The notes beneath the pieces were generated by a model. The model made no database searches. It saw only the letters and a list, made by a program, of their open reading frames with translations, and was not told where the DNA came from. The position numbers were made by a program, and so were the translations under genes. Shown piece by piece: positions 34,964 to 43,631 of a stretch of DNA of 64,000 nucleotides. Every line of letters begins with the position of its first letter. Position 1 is the first letter of the stretch. This stretch comes from Actinomycetes bacterium. GTDB taxonomy: Bacteria > Actinomycetota > Coriobacteriia > Coriobacteriales > Eggerthellaceae. The stretch spans positions 1-64,000 of the forward strand of contig JAEXAI010000015.1 of assembly GCA_023394615.1 (NCBI GenBank). The letters are read 5' to 3'.

Positions 34964-36004
34964 ATGGCAAACGAATCAGCTTCCGCAAACCAAACCGCAG
35001 CTAACACCTCCGCTCCCGACTCTCAGCAGCCCGAAGGCGGCAATTCGAAGGTAGCCGTTATCGCGGCAATCTGCGGCAACATCGGGGTTGGCGTGGTCAA
35101 GTTCATCGCGGCGGCCATATCAGGCTCATCGGCCATGCTTTCCGAAGGCGTGCATTCGGTGGTCGACAGCGGAAACGACATCCTTATACTTCTGGGACTG
35201 AAAAAGTCCGAGCAACCGGCCACGCCGCTGCATCTTTTCGGTTACGGCAAGGAACTGTATTTTTGGACGCTGGTCGTCGCGCTGCTAATCTTTGCTTTGG
35301 GCGGCGGCATTTCCATGTGGGAAGGCGTGCGAACCATTAACTCGGTCGGACCTGATACGGTACTGGGCGACCCCACGCTCAGTTATATCGTGTTAGTGGC
35401 GGCGGCCGCAATCGAGGGCACATCGCTTGGCATCGCTATCAAGCAGTTCAACAAAGCACGCGGAAGCGTGAGCCCCTCGCAGTTCATCAAAGATGCCAAG
35501 GATCCGTCGCTCTACACTGTTGTATTGGAAGATTCTGCTGCTGAACTGGGATTGCTGTTTGCATTCTGCGGCATATTCTTCGGACATTTGCTGCATAACC
35601 CGTATTTGGACGGAGTCGCATCTATCGCCATCGGGCTATTATTGTGCTTTGTGGCCATCATATTATTGCGCGAAACGAAGGGTTTGCTTATCGGGGAAGG
35701 CATGCAGCACGATGAGCTGGAAGAGATACAGCAAATAGTGGAAGGCAATGCGAAAGTCGATTCATGCGGCAGGATTCTGACCATGTATATGGGGCCGCGC
35801 AACCTGATGGTGGCAGTGGATGCCGGGTTCAAAAAGCAGGCGAGCGCTGATGAAGTGCTGCACGCGGTCGACGAGATAGAGAGAGAAATCGTCGACCGCT
35901 TTCCCCAAACCGACTGCATGTTCATAGAGGCTGAAGGTTTGAAGCAGGTCCGGGCGCAGCACGATGAATTCGAGGCACTCGCCGACGAGGATGACGAGCA
36001 CTGA
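34964..36004 (+). CDS. Cation diffusion facilitator (CDF) family exporter
   Basis: 346 residues. ATG 34964 is preferred to an in-frame ATG at 34871 because a TATAAT box lies between them and GAAAGG precedes 34964. Helices II and V carry the metal-binding pairs in SEGVHSVVDSGND and LEDSAAELG, close to the HxxxD/DxxxD pattern with one E in place of D. The long loop between helices IV and V and the cytosolic C-terminal domain are typical. It should export Zn2+, Mn2+ or Fe2+ in exchange for H+. Confidence 0.9.
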   Translation: MANESASANQTAANTSAPDSQQPEGGNSKVAVIAAICGNIGVGVVKFIAAAISGSSAMLSEGVHSVVDSGNDILILLGLKKSEQPATPLHLFGYGKELYFWTLVVALLIFALGGGISMWEGVRTINSVGPDTVLGDPTLSYIVLVAAAAIEGTSLGIAIKQFNKARGSVSPSQFIKDAKDPSLYTVVLEDSAAELGLLFAFCGIFFGHLLHNPYLDGVASIAIGLLLCFVAIILLRETKGLLIGEGMQHDELEEIQQIVEGNAKVDSCGRILTMYMGPRNLMVAVDAGFKKQASADEVLHAVDEIEREIVDRFPQTDCMFIEAEGLKQVRAQHDEFEALADEDDEH

Positions 36005-36125
36005 ATTCCGAAGGAGGTCGGTTTTGACGTTGCGCAGATGGTGCGTGGCGCTTCGTCGGGTTATTCATTCCTCAAGTTACTGATACCTTCTCTTGCGGTA
36101 ACAGGGTCAATTCAAACCTAATAGT

Positions 36126-36169
36126 CGGTATATGTCAATAATAAACGGGCGAGAATTCCGGTATATGTC
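36126..36169. repeat. 11-bp direct repeat spaced by 33 bp
   Basis: CGGTATATGTC occurs at 36126-36136 and 36159-36169 in the gap between the convergent CDF and DUF134 genes. Three helical turns apart; possible protein-binding pair. Confidence 0.45.
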
Positions 36170-36233
36170 GAAAACTTCCGTGAAAATCAAGTTCAAAATC
36201 AGCCGCTAAAAATGCGAAGCCAGTTTTGCTGAA

Positions 36234-36650
36234 TCAGAATTCGGTGCGGGTGCGTTTTGGGCAATAAGGGCAGGAAAGGTGTTCGTTTTCGCAGGGGTGC
36301 TCTTCTGTATTCATCGAGCATTGGCTTGCATGGCAGCAATTTTGCGCGTAATCACACATTTCGAATGCGCCGCCTTCGATATATATCGCCTTGCCGCCAA
36401 CTAGTGCGGCTGCGATTTTTTTTCGCGCGCTGTCATAGATGGCCTGCACCGTTGTTCGCGAGACGTTCATTCGGTCGGAGCATTCTTCCTGAGTTTGCCC
36501 GATGTCGTCTATCAGTCGGATGGTTTCGAATTCGTCGACGGACAGGCGAATCGCATCGCATGCATTCGATCCCGTGGGGGTTTTGCAAGGAGCGAATGCC
36601 GTGTATTCCGGCAGTGCGCATATCCTTCTTGGTTTTGGCGGGCGCGGCAT
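36234..36650 (-). CDS. DUF134-family HTH protein
   Basis: 138 residues. The N-terminus MPRPPKPRRI is the family signature, followed by a sigma-70 region-4-like helix-turn-helix (DEFETIRLIDDIGQTQEECSDRMNVSRTTVQAIYDSARKKIA). A Cys-rich tail (CDYAQNCCHASQC and CPYCPKR) may hold a metal or Fe-S site. Relatives often sit near NifX/dinitrogenase-cofactor-like proteins. A metal- or redox-linked regulator is likely; here it is next to ferritin and a metal exporter. Confidence 0.85.
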   Translation of the reverse strand: MPRPPKPRRICALPEYTAFAPCKTPTGSNACDAIRLSVDEFETIRLIDDIGQTQEECSDRMNVSRTTVQAIYDSARKKIAAALVGGKAIYIEGGAFEMCDYAQNCCHASQCSMNTEEHPCENEHLSCPYCPKRTRTEF

Positions 36651-37033
36651 AACATCCTTTCATGCTGATGCCTGTTAGTATACGCCGTTTCCGTCAAATG
36701 TTGGAAACATCCCAATGAAATGCACCCCCACTGCAATCTGTTCGAAATTATCGAAAGAATGGAACTACTTCAAATCGGGGTAGGCGCGCTATGAATTGGT
36801 GAGAGTGTTTGAAGCGGGCGGCATCAAGAAACGACCTTGTGCTTTCCCTCCCATGCTCTTTTCCACGTGGCGGGAATTTGGAATTAACGAAGTGGCAATT
36901 GTTTCATTCCGCGCGGGGGAGTACGATTTAACCGCAGCAAAAATGTGTGAGTCCAAAAGGTGCCCGCGCAAAGCTGGGGCGTATGTCGCTTTAGATATAA
37001 GCGGCAACCGCGCAAAACGAAAGGAAGTTTGCC
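36651..37033. other. Divergent intergenic region, DUF134 / ferritin
   Basis: 383 bp. It contains an inverted repeat GTTTCC-N10-GGAAAC (36692-36713) near the DUF134 start and a TATAAG-like -10 region about 35 bp before ferritin. I could not find a convincing Fur or IdeR box. Short open frames here have no support. Confidence 0.4.
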
Positions 37034-37549
37034 ATGGATAAAACAGTAGCGAAACTCTTGAACGAGCAGATTAACAAGGAATTGTATTCGGCGTATCTGT
37101 ACCTGTCTTTCGCCGACTTCTACGAAGAGCAAGGCCTGAAAGGCTATGCCAACTGGTACATGATTCAGGTGCAGGAAGAGCGCGACCACACGCTTATCAT
37201 GCGCAATTTCATGCATGCGGAAGGCGAGAAAATCACGCTGGATGCCATTGCTCAGCCTGATAAGACGCTCGTGAATCTCATCGATCCGCTGGAAGCCGGT
37301 CTGGAGCACGAGAAGTACGTGACCTCGCTCATCAACACTATTTATGCAGCCGCCGAAAAAGCCCATGACTACCGCTCGATGCAGTTTTTGGATTGGTTCA
37401 TCGCCGAGCAGGGCGAAGAAGAAGAAAACGCTCGCGACATGGTGGACAAGATGAAGCTGTTCGGTAAAGATGCCAAGGCGCTCTACGATCTTGATCAGGA
37501 ATATGCCGCTCGCGTGTATAATCAGGCAAGCCCGCTGGTAAAGGCCTAA
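37034..37549 (+). CDS. ftnA: Ferritin
   Basis: 171 residues forming the 24-subunit iron-storage shell. Ferroxidase-centre residues are at the expected places: Glu16, Tyr23, Glu49 and His52 (EERDH), a Glu in the LEAGLEHEKYV helix and Gln/Glu in WFIAEQGEEEENA. There is no heme-binding Met typical of bacterioferritin. GGAAGT precedes the ATG, and a hairpin terminator follows. It stores iron for the many Fe-S proteins encoded in this region. Confidence 0.95.
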   Translation: MDKTVAKLLNEQINKELYSAYLYLSFADFYEEQGLKGYANWYMIQVQEERDHTLIMRNFMHAEGEKITLDAIAQPDKTLVNLIDPLEAGLEHEKYVTSLINTIYAAAEKAHDYRSMQFLDWFIAEQGEEEENARDMVDKMKLFGKDAKALYDLDQEYAARVYNQASPLVKA

Positions 37550-37572
37550 GCATTTACTTTCGCATCTGCGAA

Positions 37573-37628
37573 GGCGCAGATTCTGCTGCCACTGATATCT
37601 CGGTGCGCAGCGGGTCTGCGCCGCTTTT
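37573..37628 (+). terminator. Terminator after ferritin
   Basis: GGCGCAGA (37573-37580) pairs with TCTGCGCC (37615-37622), followed by GCTTTTGTTT. The 34-base loop can fold further. Confidence 0.6.
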
Positions 37629-37693
37629 GTTTCTTGTGGCCGCCTTTAATCTGGCTACGTTCAAATCAGTTTCGATAGCAAGGAGCACCACGT

Positions 37694-38881
37694 ATGGAAA
37701 ACTTTGGATTCTGTGTACCTACCGATTTCACTTTTGGCAAAGGAGCCGAAGGCGCAATTGGCAAGAAGCTTGCTGATGCAGGCGTGCACCGCGTACTTCT
37801 GCATTACGGACAGGGTTCGGTTCTGAAAAGCGGCCTGCTGGATCGTGTGGCGGCGTCGCTTGACGAAGCGGGCGTGGAATACGTGAAGCTGGGCGGTGTG
37901 CGTCCGAACCCTGAAATAGGCTTGGTGCGCAAAGCCATCGAGCTGGTACGCGAGAATGAAATCGATGGCATTGTAGCTGTGGGCGGTGGCAGCGTAATCG
38001 ATTCGGCAAAGGGCATCGCTGCAGGTGCGCGCCATGAAGGGGATGTGTGGGAACTGTACAGCCATGTGGGTCGCGGTATGGTGCCTCTGCCAAACGGGGC
38101 TCTGCCTATCGCGGTCGTGCTGACCATTCCAGCTGCAGGCAGCGAGGCCAGCGCTTTCAGCGTGGTCACCAACGATGAGCTGGGTCTGAAAAGTTCGCTG
38201 GGATCGCAGCTTTTGCGTCCGAAGTTCGCGTTCATGAATCCGGAGCTTACGTACACGTTGCCGCCGTATCAGACAGCATGCGGCTGCACCGATATGTTCG
38301 CGCATTTGCTGGAGCGCTATTTCGGCGACGGACAAGCCGTGCCTGTTACCGACAACATGATTATCGGTCAGATGCGCGCCATTCGCAGCGAAGCACCACG
38401 TGCGCTTGCTGATCCGGAAGATTATGAGGCTCGGGCGAACATCATGTGGACGGCCATGCTGGCCCATTGCGGAATCGCCGGGTGCGGTCTAGTCGAGGAT
38501 TGGGCCACTCATGGCATGGAGCACGAACTGTCTGCGTTTGATCCCTCGATTGCCCATGGCGCTGGTCTTGCCGTGATGTTCCCCGCTTGGATGCGCTATG
38601 TGTATGCGGAAAACTCTGCGCGTTTCATCACGTACGGACGCGAAGTGTTCGGTCTGCAGGAAAGCGGCGACGTGAATGCCGACGCCCTGCGTGCCATTGA
38701 GGCAACTCAGGAATTCTTCACCAGTTTAGGAATGCCGCAAACCCTAGGCGACTTGGGCGTGAAGGAAAAGGATATCGAGGGCCTACTGCCCACATTGCGC
38801 CAGAACAAAGGGGATGTGTTCGGCAGCTTCAAGAAACTCACCATCGACGACGCTCGCCAGATTTATCGCATGGCGCTGTAG
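37694..38881 (+). CDS. Iron-containing alcohol dehydrogenase (butanol dehydrogenase type)
   Basis: 395 residues of the group III, iron-activated family. The NAD(P)-binding loop is AVGGGSVIDSAKGIAAG. The metal ligands lie in CGCTDMFAHLLERYF and THGMEHELSAFDPSIAHGAGLAV (Asp and three His). Closest in style to the BdhA/YqdH group, which reduces aldehydes with NADPH. Ribosome-binding site AAGGAG at 37680. Confidence 0.92.
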   Translation: MENFGFCVPTDFTFGKGAEGAIGKKLADAGVHRVLLHYGQGSVLKSGLLDRVAASLDEAGVEYVKLGGVRPNPEIGLVRKAIELVRENEIDGIVAVGGGSVIDSAKGIAAGARHEGDVWELYSHVGRGMVPLPNGALPIAVVLTIPAAGSEASAFSVVTNDELGLKSSLGSQLLRPKFAFMNPELTYTLPPYQTACGCTDMFAHLLERYFGDGQAVPVTDNMIIGQMRAIRSEAPRALADPEDYEARANIMWTAMLAHCGIAGCGLVEDWATHGMEHELSAFDPSIAHGAGLAVMFPAWMRYVYAENSARFITYGREVFGLQESGDVNADALRAIEATQEFFTSLGMPQTLGDLGVKEKDIEGLLPTLRQNKGDVFGSFKKLTIDDARQIYRMAL

Positions 38882-38925
38882 GCGCCGTTGCTATAACGTT
38901 GCAATGCGGCGATAGGGTCTTGCTG

Positions 38926-38960
38926 ATGACCGGGGCGTTCTATGAGCTCGCCCCGGTCAT
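38926..38960 (+). terminator. Strong hairpin after the alcohol dehydrogenase gene
   Basis: ATGACCGGGGCG and CGCCCCGGTCAT form a perfect 12-bp stem. The U-tract is short (ATTATTGT). Its right arm is part of the 30-bp sequence duplicated at 39705. Confidence 0.6.
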
Positions 38961-38982
38961 GCCATTATTGTAATTGCGTAAT

Positions 38983-39261
38983 TCAGCAGTTCAGAAGATC
39001 GCTATGGCTTCCTGTTCTTACGGCGGTCAGAATTAAGGCATCATTATCCAACTTGTAGATAAGTAGCCAGTCTGGCTCGATGTGACACTCGCGATGCCCT
39101 CCATAGTCTCCGGATAGAGGATGGTCATGTATCCTTTTCGGCAGGGGCTTCTGGTGAGCAATCAGGTCGAGAATGCCATGAAGCTTGGACATATCTTTAC
39201 CTTGCCGTTCGGCTTTCTTGAAGTCTTTTTTGAACTTGGCCGTAAACTTAATATCTAGCAT
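38983..39261 (-). CDS. YafQ-type mRNA interferase toxin
   Basis: 92 residues, basic, with the YafQ pattern: KFKKDFKKAERQGKDMSKL, LPKRIHDHPLSGDYGGHRECHIEPDWLLIYKLD and the C-terminal LTAVRTGSHSDLL. The His residues and the aromatic/acid pair are those of the ribosome-dependent RNase YafQ. It follows the antitoxin gene by two bases. Confidence 0.9.
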   Translation of the reverse strand: MLDIKFTAKFKKDFKKAERQGKDMSKLHGILDLIAHQKPLPKRIHDHPLSGDYGGHRECHIEPDWLLIYKLDNDALILTAVRTGSHSDLLNC

Positions 39262-39263
39262 TA

Positions 39264-39548
39264 TCAGTCTTGCTCAAGGGCTACAAACATATCATCTACA
39301 GTCTTGTATGGGCCAGATAGATTGCGATTGTTATTGGCGTCGTCCATTGCTGCAAGGGTTTCGGTACTGAATCCGTAGGGATTTGAGGGATCAAAGGGAA
39401 AGCCGCCCCGTTTATTGAATGCGCAGACAAACATGCGGATGGCATTGCTTGGAGTAGTGCCGATGCTGTCGCATATTTCTGCGAATGTTTGTTTTTCGTC
39501 GTGACGTAGTTTGGCGGAGACGGGCTCCATCGTTATTGCATTGCTCAT
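39264..39548 (-). CDS. DinJ/RelB-family antitoxin
   Basis: 94 residues. The N-terminal ribbon-helix-helix (VSAKLRHDEKQTFAEICDSIGTTPSNAIRMFVCAFNKRGGFPF) is typical of DinJ, and the C-terminal part should block YafQ. GGGAGT lies before the start, and a long perfect palindrome covers the promoter. Confidence 0.9.
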   Translation of the reverse strand: MSNAITMEPVSAKLRHDEKQTFAEICDSIGTTPSNAIRMFVCAFNKRGGFPFDPSNPYGFSTETLAAMDDANNNRNLSGPYKTVDDMFVALEQD

Positions 39549-39559
39549 CAGTAACTCCC

Positions 39560-39609
39560 TTCATGGTATTACAATAGCATGCTTAGGTATGCTATTGTAA
39601 TACCATGAA
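39560..39609. promoter_or_regulatory. 21-bp perfect inverted-repeat operator of the DinJ/YafQ operon
   Basis: Two 21-base arms (39560-39580 and 39589-39609, outer sequence TTCATGGTATTACAATAG) flank an 8-base centre. On the minus strand, TTACAA and TATTGT about 18 bp apart inside it could be the -35 and -10 boxes, so DinJ binding would shut the promoter. Confidence 0.8.
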
Positions 39610-39707
39610 GTACTATAATCAAGAGAGCTGAGCGCTGGAGGATTGCAATTTTGAAGCCCAGAATTCAAACCCTCAGAATTCCCCGCAGTCCCGAATGGCT
39701 TTGTGCT

Positions 39708-40079
39708 CTACGAATTCGCCCCGGTCATGCCATTTACGATAGAAGAAACGATGGAAATGATGATGCTGGCCACGAAAGCCGACCCGAACGTTTCGATATA
39801 GATGCCCTGTGCGAACAGGGTACCCGCGCACCAGCTAGCCAATTCCAGCATAAGCGCATTCACAACAAGATAGAAGATGCCTAGCGTTAGTACCGTGATG
39901 GGCAGGCTCAGCACCTGCATCAGCGGTTTGATGGAAACGTTGATCAGCGCTAGGAACAGAGCCACCAGCACTACGGGCATCCACGATGAATCGCCGCCGA
40001 CTATATCTATACCGGGCACGAGCCATACTGCGCAGGCAACTGCGATTGCGCAACCCAACCAACGAAGAATGAAATTCAT
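39708..40079 (-). CDS. Phage-holin-family (PF04020-type) four-helix membrane protein
   Basis: 123 residues with four transmembrane helices. Family motifs are WLGCAIAVACAVWLVPGI, ALFLALINVSIKPLMQVLSLPITVLTLGIFYLVVNALML and the final SSIVNGMTG. Despite the family name these are chromosomal proteins of unknown role; nothing else here is phage-like. Its 3' end is copied at the far side of the TA module. Confidence 0.82.
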   Translation of the reverse strand: MNFILRWLGCAIAVACAVWLVPGIDIVGGDSSWMPVVLVALFLALINVSIKPLMQVLSLPITVLTLGIFYLVVNALMLELASWCAGTLFAQGIYIETFGSAFVASIIISIVSSIVNGMTGANS

Positions 40080-40154
40080 AACGACCTCTTACTATATTTC
40101 TGACGTTACCGATATTGTAAGAAATAAACCAACGTCATGTGCCACAATGGGCAT

Positions 40155-41627
40155 ATGAGTGAACGAACTGTTGAAATATGCCCACTTTGGCACACGTGCG
40201 GCGCATGCACCTGCATAAACGTGCCCTATGGCGAGCAGCTTGCGAAAAAGCAGGCTTACGTTGCGGAACTCTTCGACGAAATCGCCGGGGAAAATTGCGT
40301 ATGCAACGCGATTTTGGGAATGGATGACCCCTTCCGATTCCGCGATAAAATCGTCTCTCCTTTTGCCTATGGGAAACGCACATCGCAAGCACCTCGGCGC
40401 GACGTGAAGGGCAAAGGCAATCGCGACGAGCGAGGCAGCCGTGGCAAGGACAAGGGAAAAGGCGGCCGCGATAAGCGCGAGACCCGCCCGATTCTGTGTG
40501 GCATGTACGCCGCGCATTCACACCGTATCGTTGCCGTGTCCACATGTCCGGTCGAGCACGAATCGGGTAGGCGCATCATTGCGGCGGTAGCCTCGCTTAT
40601 GCGCAAGTGGGACATCAAACCCTACAACGAAGACGCGGGGACGGGTTTCCTGCGTCATGTGGTGGTTCGCGTAGGGCACAACAGCGGGGAAGTGCTGGTA
40701 ACGCTGGTTACGAACGGTGAGGAATTTCCCGGGTCGCGCAACTTCGCCCGAGAGTTGGTGAAGCGTTGCCCGGAAATAACGACAATCGTGCAGAACGTGA
40801 ACACGCGGCAGACGAACGCCATTTTGGGTCGTGATGAGCGCACGCTCTTTGGCCCCGGATTCATTTTGGATACGCTGTGCGGCTTAAGCTTCCGCATATC
40901 GGCGCACTCGTTTTACCAGGTAAACGCAACGCAGACCGAGGTGTTGTACCGTTGCGCCATACAGATGGCTGGTTTGGACGAATCGTTGGGCGCGGCTGCT
41001 GGTGATGCTGCCGTCGCAGGCGTCGGTACCGCCGAGGGTGCTGCTGGCGCCGGTGCTGCTGATGCCGTCGTCGGCAATACCGCTCGCCCGCTCACAGTAA
41101 TCGATGCGTATTGCGGTACGGGCACCATCGGGCTGGTTGCTGCGGCGACCTCCGAAAACGTGCACGTGATCGGCGTTGACAGCGTGGAGTCGGCCATCGT
41201 CGATGCGCGCCAGAACGCACGGCACAACGGCATCGAGAACGCCGAATTCGTAGTAGGGGACGCAGGTGAATTCATGCGCCAGCGCGCAGCGGCGATTGCG
41301 CAGGTCCGTGCAGATGCGGCTGCTGACGCTGCTACGAGCGCTGATGCTGTCAGCGCCGCCACTGATGCAGACACTGCTACTGCGGCTGCTGACGTGCTGT
41401 TTCTGGATCCGCCGCGTGCCGGTGCGAGCGTTGAATTCATCGATGCTGCGGCGCTCATGGCACCCGCTCGCATCGTCTATATTTCGTGCAACCCCGAAAC
41501 GCAGGTGCGTGATGTGCGGCAGCTGATAAGCAAGGGCTACAGGCTCGACCGCATCCAGCCGGTCGACATGTTTCCCCATACCGACCACGTGGAGTGCGTG
41601 GTATTGCTGTCGAAACCAAGGAAGTAG
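40155..41627 (+). CDS. 23S rRNA (uracil-5-)-methyltransferase, RlmD/TrmA family
   Basis: About 490 residues (ATG 40155; ATG 40137 also possible). The N-terminal Cys set CPLWHTCGACTCI plus a later Cys (PILCGMY) bind the 4Fe-4S cluster. The SAM site is VIDAYCGTGTIGLVAA, with DPPRAG and the catalytic ISCNPETQVRD. Three low-complexity inserts are unusual: a Lys/Gly/Arg/Asp-rich one (about residues 78-105) and two Ala-rich ones flanking the SAM domain. It methylates uridine in 23S rRNA; the exact position is not certain. Confidence 0.88.
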   Translation: MSERTVEICPLWHTCGACTCINVPYGEQLAKKQAYVAELFDEIAGENCVCNAILGMDDPFRFRDKIVSPFAYGKRTSQAPRRDVKGKGNRDERGSRGKDKGKGGRDKRETRPILCGMYAAHSHRIVAVSTCPVEHESGRRIIAAVASLMRKWDIKPYNEDAGTGFLRHVVVRVGHNSGEVLVTLVTNGEEFPGSRNFARELVKRCPEITTIVQNVNTRQTNAILGRDERTLFGPGFILDTLCGLSFRISAHSFYQVNATQTEVLYRCAIQMAGLDESLGAAAGDAAVAGVGTAEGAAGAGAADAVVGNTARPLTVIDAYCGTGTIGLVAAATSENVHVIGVDSVESAIVDARQNARHNGIENAEFVVGDAGEFMRQRAAAIAQVRADAAADAATSADAVSAATDADTATAAADVLFLDPPRAGASVEFIDAAALMAPARIVYISCNPETQVRDVRQLISKGYRLDRIQPVDMFPHTDHVECVVLLSKPRK

Positions 41628-41712
41628 CGCAAGAGGCGCAATGGCCGCCATGCTCGGTGATTCCGGGATTCAAAAATGGAATCGTGAAATCGCAAAAGGG
41701 AGAGAAACGCAG

Positions 41713-43449
41713 TTAAAGCCAAAAGTTGGGCTTTGCGTTGTATTCCTCAATCTCGTCAGCGGTGATAGCTGGATAAATAGCGTTGCCGGATAGGTTGTCC
41801 ACGTTCATCTGTCGGAATCTTTCCACGCTTTCCGCATCGTTCAAGTAACCCACCGCAACAGTGAATCCCTTCGCCTTCGCAAGGTCAAGCAGTTTTTGAA
41901 CGCGTTCGCTGCACTCGGCATCACGGCAACAGCGCCCCGTCGCGTCCTTGCTGAGTTTTACGATATTGGGCGAGAAATCTATGGCATCGTCTGAGGTAAA
42001 CGAAGAGTAATTCTTGAAGCCGAATTTCATGTTCAGCTCGCGCGCACTGTCGATTCCTCGCATTCGGTCGTACTGGCTGCGCATTTCCGAATTGAAGCAC
42101 AGGCACAGACGGGAAGGAGCATAGTGCGTGTCGTCTAAAAACTGCTTCAGCTCTTTGTTGTTCAATAATTGCTGGGGCATATATCCCAAGGTGACGACAC
42201 TGTCAAAATGCAGTCCTGCAAGTTTTTTGATTTCCAAAACCAGTTTTTCGAAAATCACCTTGTCCAGTTCGTAGAGCATATTGTGAAACTTTGCCACCAG
42301 CTTCATGGAATCGATGTCCATCGTGACAGCTCCCGCGCCAATGGGAAACATTTCCAAGGTCACGATTCGACCTGTGACCACATTAACATAAGGGATGTAA
42401 ATGAATTCAATCCTCTTGTTCTCTGCGATATCTTTCATGACATCGAATTGGCTGTGAATGCTCAGATACGTTTCTCGGTCCGTCTCATCGAAGAACCTCA
42501 GTCCGCCTTTGTTGAACTGCTTGACGCGTTCCATTGAGAAATCCGCGAATTGCACAAGCTGCCTGCAGTCGGTTCCGTCTTCGGGGTATCGGGCAATCCC
42601 CGTTGAAAAGCGAAGCGTGCTCTTCGTTTCTGGGGAGATGTCGAAAGGCTCATCATCATTGATTCCGATGATGCAGCTGTCTCGCTGAAATGCTGAAGGG
42701 AAGCCGCCGATGCAAACCGCGAATTCGTCTCCGCTCAGGCGTGCGATGGCAAAGTCTTCTGCGGGAAGGTCCTCGCTTGCGGAAGCGCCCTGGAAGAAAC
42801 GCGTCAGTTTCTGCGCCATGGCAACAAGGTAGCGATCCCCCGCCGCATGCCCCCAATAGTCGTTCATCTTCTTCAAATCGTCGAGGTCGATGTAGGCAAT
42901 CAGCCCGAAACGGCCTTCTGCTAAGATTTCCTCGCAGCGCTTGTAAAACGCCATAGAGGATAAAAGTCCGGTAAGGTTGTCACTCATGCTGCGCAGGTGC
43001 AATTTTTCTTTTTCCTGCATCAAATGGGAGAAATCGGTCAGGGCGTATGCGTGGCCGTCCTGTGACGCAGTACAGGAAAAGAGGAAGCACTCACAGGTAT
43101 CTTTGCAGACAATGAAGAATTCGCTTCTGTCACAGAGGGCATCTTCGGGAAGTTCCGTAAAGTTTTCATCTACGAAAACAAAGTGCTTTGCGCGGTAGTG
43201 GCGAAACAGGGCATTTATGAGTTCGCGGTGATTGGTTATGGGTTCGGAATTGCAAAAAGGCGGTATCTTATTCCAGCAGATGGAGTGGTTCTGACAGGAA
43301 GCACGGCCTGCCTGTTCAATGCCTAAAAAGCACGTGGGAACAGTATCACGCCAAGGGGCTTCTTCGCAGGAAGCATTTTGCGGCAGAGGATTGGCGCGGG
43401 ACGATAATCGCGTTCCCTGCGCGCTGTCAAACGTCTTCTTAGTGCCCAT
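41713..43449 (-). CDS. GGDEF protein with degenerate EAL domain
   Basis: 578 residues from ATG 43449 (GGGGAGAG upstream). The N-terminal 150 residues include several Cys (about residues 60-85) and a PAS-like part. The diguanylate cyclase domain has SGDEF (about residues 238-242), a tolerated variant of GGDEF, with the preceding YIDLDDLKKMND. The C-terminal EAL-like domain reads TLEMFP where active enzymes have E-A/V-L, and lacks the usual metal-binding acids, so it is probably inactive. The protein likely makes or senses c-di-GMP. No membrane segment. Confidence 0.85.
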   Translation of the reverse strand: MGTKKTFDSAQGTRLSSRANPLPQNASCEEAPWRDTVPTCFLGIEQAGRASCQNHSICWNKIPPFCNSEPITNHRELINALFRHYRAKHFVFVDENFTELPEDALCDRSEFFIVCKDTCECFLFSCTASQDGHAYALTDFSHLMQEKEKLHLRSMSDNLTGLLSSMAFYKRCEEILAEGRFGLIAYIDLDDLKKMNDYWGHAAGDRYLVAMAQKLTRFFQGASASEDLPAEDFAIARLSGDEFAVCIGGFPSAFQRDSCIIGINDDEPFDISPETKSTLRFSTGIARYPEDGTDCRQLVQFADFSMERVKQFNKGGLRFFDETDRETYLSIHSQFDVMKDIAENKRIEFIYIPYVNVVTGRIVTLEMFPIGAGAVTMDIDSMKLVAKFHNMLYELDKVIFEKLVLEIKKLAGLHFDSVVTLGYMPQQLLNNKELKQFLDDTHYAPSRLCLCFNSEMRSQYDRMRGIDSARELNMKFGFKNYSSFTSDDAIDFSPNIVKLSKDATGRCCRDAECSERVQKLLDLAKAKGFTVAVGYLNDAESVERFRQMNVDNLSGNAIYPAITADEIEEYNAKPNFWL

Positions 43450-43631
43450 AATCTCTCCCCTGATTCGAAAGACCATGCAGATATGCTGCATGTTGTATGG
43501 GTTGTCGCTCACGCTGCCAAGGACAACCGAGATAAAACGCGACGCTTACCTCTCAACACTATCCTTCCCCGACAGTATCGCAAATTCCCGAGCCCAACGA
43601 TACGGGCTTTGCGTAATAGTTTCCTTATCCG

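Larger units (their letters stand above)
38937..39734. repeat. 30-bp direct repeat bracketing the DinJ/YafQ module
   Basis: Bases 38937-38966 match 39705-39734 at 26 of 30 positions. The distal copy is the stop and last codons of the holin-like gene (GMTGANS-stop on the minus strand). The proximal copy would encode GMTGASS-stop. The TA module lies between, as if an insertion had duplicated the 3' end of its target gene. Confidence 0.6.

Noticed and set aside
36796..37041. 81-codon frame before ferritin
   Set aside because: Overlaps the ferritin start, no ribosome-binding site and no recognised family.
39708..40079. Holin-family gene as a sign of a prophage
   Set aside because: The family is widespread on chromosomes and no other phage gene is nearby.
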